A DNA stretch of 12,483 nucleotides from positions 1-12,483 of the forward strand of contig DATDYB010000033.1 of assembly GCA_036517115.1 (NCBI GenBank), in the 5' to 3' direction. Shown one piece after another: positions 11,460 to 12,483 of the stretch. The DNA is from DATDYB01 sp036517115 (GTDB lineage: Bacteria; Patescibacteriota; Minisyncoccia; Phycocordibacterales; PALSA-1337). The first letter of the stretch is position 1. Every line of letters starts with the position of its first letter. Under the pieces are notes generated by a model. That model was not told the origin of the DNA, did not search any database, and was given only the letters and a program-made list of their open reading frames with translations. The translations under genes were made by a program, and so were the position numbers.

Positions 11460-12311
11460 ATGAACTTTATTTTTTTTGGAACACCACAGCTTTCCGCCGA
11501 CATTCTAGAACGGCTAAAAAAGGATAATCTCCTTCCCTCTTTGATTGTCACTAACCCGGATAAACCAGTAGGGCGAAAACACACACTTACTCCTTCGCCT
11601 GTAAAACTCTGGGCGAAAAAAAATGCTATCCCCTTCCTCCAACCCGAATCTCCTTCTGACCCTGTCTTTACTAAGCAACTAGTAACTAGTAACTGCGAAC
11701 TGTTTGTTGTGGTTGCCTATGGTTCGATATTAACCAAAGAAGTGTTGGCGATACCAGAGAAAGGTTCCTTGAACCTTCATTACTCACTCCTTCCTAAATA
11801 TCGCGGTGCCTCCCCTGTCGAGACAGCGATCTTACATGACGATCGTGACGTAGGAGTATCCATCCTTCTTCTGGATGAAAAAATGGATCACGGGCCAGTG
11901 GTTGCGGATCGGAAACTAATAACTAGTATCGTATCACTAGTATCTGAAGCGTGGCCGCCGAGTGCGGCGGAGCTACGCGAGGCGTGCAATATCGTCGGCG
12001 GGGATCTTTTGGCGGAGACGATTCCTTTGTTTGTTGAGGGAAAAATTACTCCACGAGAACAAGACCATTCAAAAGCAACCTATACTAAGAAAATTTTGAA
12101 AGAGGATGGTGAGATCGATCCAAAAGGCGACGGATACAAAAACTACCTGAAATATCAGGCGTATAAAACCTGGCCCGGAGTTTTCTTCTTTAAGGAAGAG
12201 GAAGGAAAGAAAATTCGCATTAAGGTCACTGACGCAGAGTTCAGAGACGGAAAATTTGTGATTGAAAAAATCATTCCGGAAGGAAAAAAAGAGCAACCAT
12301 ATCGGGCCTAG
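11460..12311 (+). CDS. fmt: Methionyl-tRNA formyltransferase, C-terminus probably altered by IS insertion
   Basis: The 283-residue enzyme formylates Met-tRNA for initiation. The catalytic N-x-H (Asn105, His107 in SLNLHYSLLPKYRG) and Asp143 (MDHGP) are present, as are the FFGTP N-terminus and the KPVGRK...PSPVK loop. The C-terminal domain runs to PEGKKEQPYRA and stops. Fmt proteins usually continue past GKKEM with a short xFLRG-type tail and total about 300-315 residues. The end lies just before a transposase fragment, so the last residues may have been replaced by IS sequence. Residues about 152-162 (KLITSIVSLVS) are encoded by ACTAGTATC-type repeats and look longer than the corresponding family segment. 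A TATACT box 6 nt before the ATG implies a leaderless mRNA. Confidence 0.93.
   Translation: MNFIFFGTPQLSADILERLKKDNLLPSLIVTNPDKPVGRKHTLTPSPVKLWAKKNAIPFLQPESPSDPVFTKQLVTSNCELFVVVAYGSILTKEVLAIPEKGSLNLHYSLLPKYRGASPVETAILHDDRDVGVSILLLDEKMDHGPVVADRKLITSIVSLVSEAWPPSAAELREACNIVGGDLLAETIPLFVEGKITPREQDHSKATYTKKILKEDGEIDPKGDGYKNYLKYQAYKTWPGVFFFKEEEGKKIRIKVTDAEFRDGKFVIEKIIPEGKKEQPYRA
11677..11694. repeat. ACTAGTA repeat inside fmt
   Basis: AACTAGTAACTAGTAACT is a near-tandem repeat translated in frame as part of QLVTSNCEL. A related stretch at 11915-11945 (CTAATAACTAGTATC, then GTATCACTAGTATCT) lies in the same gene, and similar TTAGTA units form the fmt leader. Confidence 0.6.
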
Positions 12312-12353
12312 GAATGGCTCGTTGACAGCATTTTCTAGGCGAACGTTTAATAA

Positions 12354-12483
12354 TCAATAGCTTCGCATCACTTCAGTTAATAGTTGTATTGGCGCGCGCA
12401 GGGAAATTCCCATGTGCAGCCGTTCGTTGTTGTAATACTTGAGGTATTTCTTGAGTGCTCGGTTCAGTGTTCTCACTGTTCTT
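12354..12483 (-). CDS. IS481/IS3-type integrase-core transposase, C-terminal end (partial)
   Basis: On the - strand a frame open at the window edge gives 42 residues ending in TGA at 12356-12354. The peptide ALKKYLKYYNNERLHMGI is the typical end of rve-type (DDE integrase core) transposases of the IS481/IS3 groups, which carry a YNxxRxHxxL motif with a following TP/AP turn (here RAPIQLL). The catalytic domain is outside the window. The left IS end should lie between this stop and the fmt stop (12312-12353), or reach into the fmt reading frame. Confidence 0.75.
   Translation of the reverse strand, partial: RTVRTLNRALKKYLKYYNNERLHMGISLRAPIQLLTEVMRSY

Noticed and set aside
1..12483. CRISPR array, tRNA or rRNA genes
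   Set aside because: No regularly spaced direct repeats with unique spacers, and no cloverleaf or conserved rRNA blocks were found on reading both strands.

Overview
The window (about 12.5 kb) reads as a chromosomal segment of a Candidate Phyla Radiation bacterium, most likely Parcubacteria/Patescibacteria. The reasons are streamlined or divergent core proteins (a short DNA polymerase III delta'-like protein, a PriA homologue with eroded helicase motifs, a MurA fused to a helix-turn-helix domain), small orphan proteins, and few Shine-Dalgarno sequences on housekeeping genes. TGA is used as a normal stop, which argues against Gracilibacteria and Absconditabacteria. The lineage is inferred from gene style, not from a marker tree.

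Layout. Both edges carry transposase 3' ends: an IS30-type remnant at the left (1-107, + strand) and an IS481/IS3-type integrase-core fragment at the right (12354-12483, - strand). Between them, on the - strand, lie frr-rseP (ribosome recycling; site-2 protease), a 60-residue Cys-rich protein, a delta'-like clamp-loader protein, a short transcription unit (promoter, 44-codon ORF, 60-nt stem-loop, terminator) and mreB. murA with its fused HTH domain diverges from mreB. Two small unknown genes (109 and 65 residues, - strand) are followed by an unknown 276-residue protein beginning Met-Cys (+), a degenerate priA (+), a zinc-ribbon-like 99-residue protein (-), and def and fmt (+). def and fmt form the usual formyl-Met initiation pair.

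The most striking non-coding signal is a set of three large palindromic elements (2050-2235, 2495-2597, 3729-3911). Each has the plan CGAA - 20-nt arm - structured middle - 20-nt complementary arm - TGAG. The outer arm sequence differs between copies but is complementary within each copy, and each element lies 0-6 nt beyond a gene's stop codon. Two of them share 52-bp and 17-bp core blocks. They look like an undescribed REP-like or non-autonomous mobile repeat family.

Other points of interest are a perfect dyad in the promoter of the HTH-MurA gene (possible autoregulation), -10 boxes placed 6-8 nt before ATG codons (probable leaderless mRNAs), loss of Walker A, DEEH and motif VI in PriA, and short AT-rich repeat patches in gene leaders that may also have entered the fmt coding sequence.
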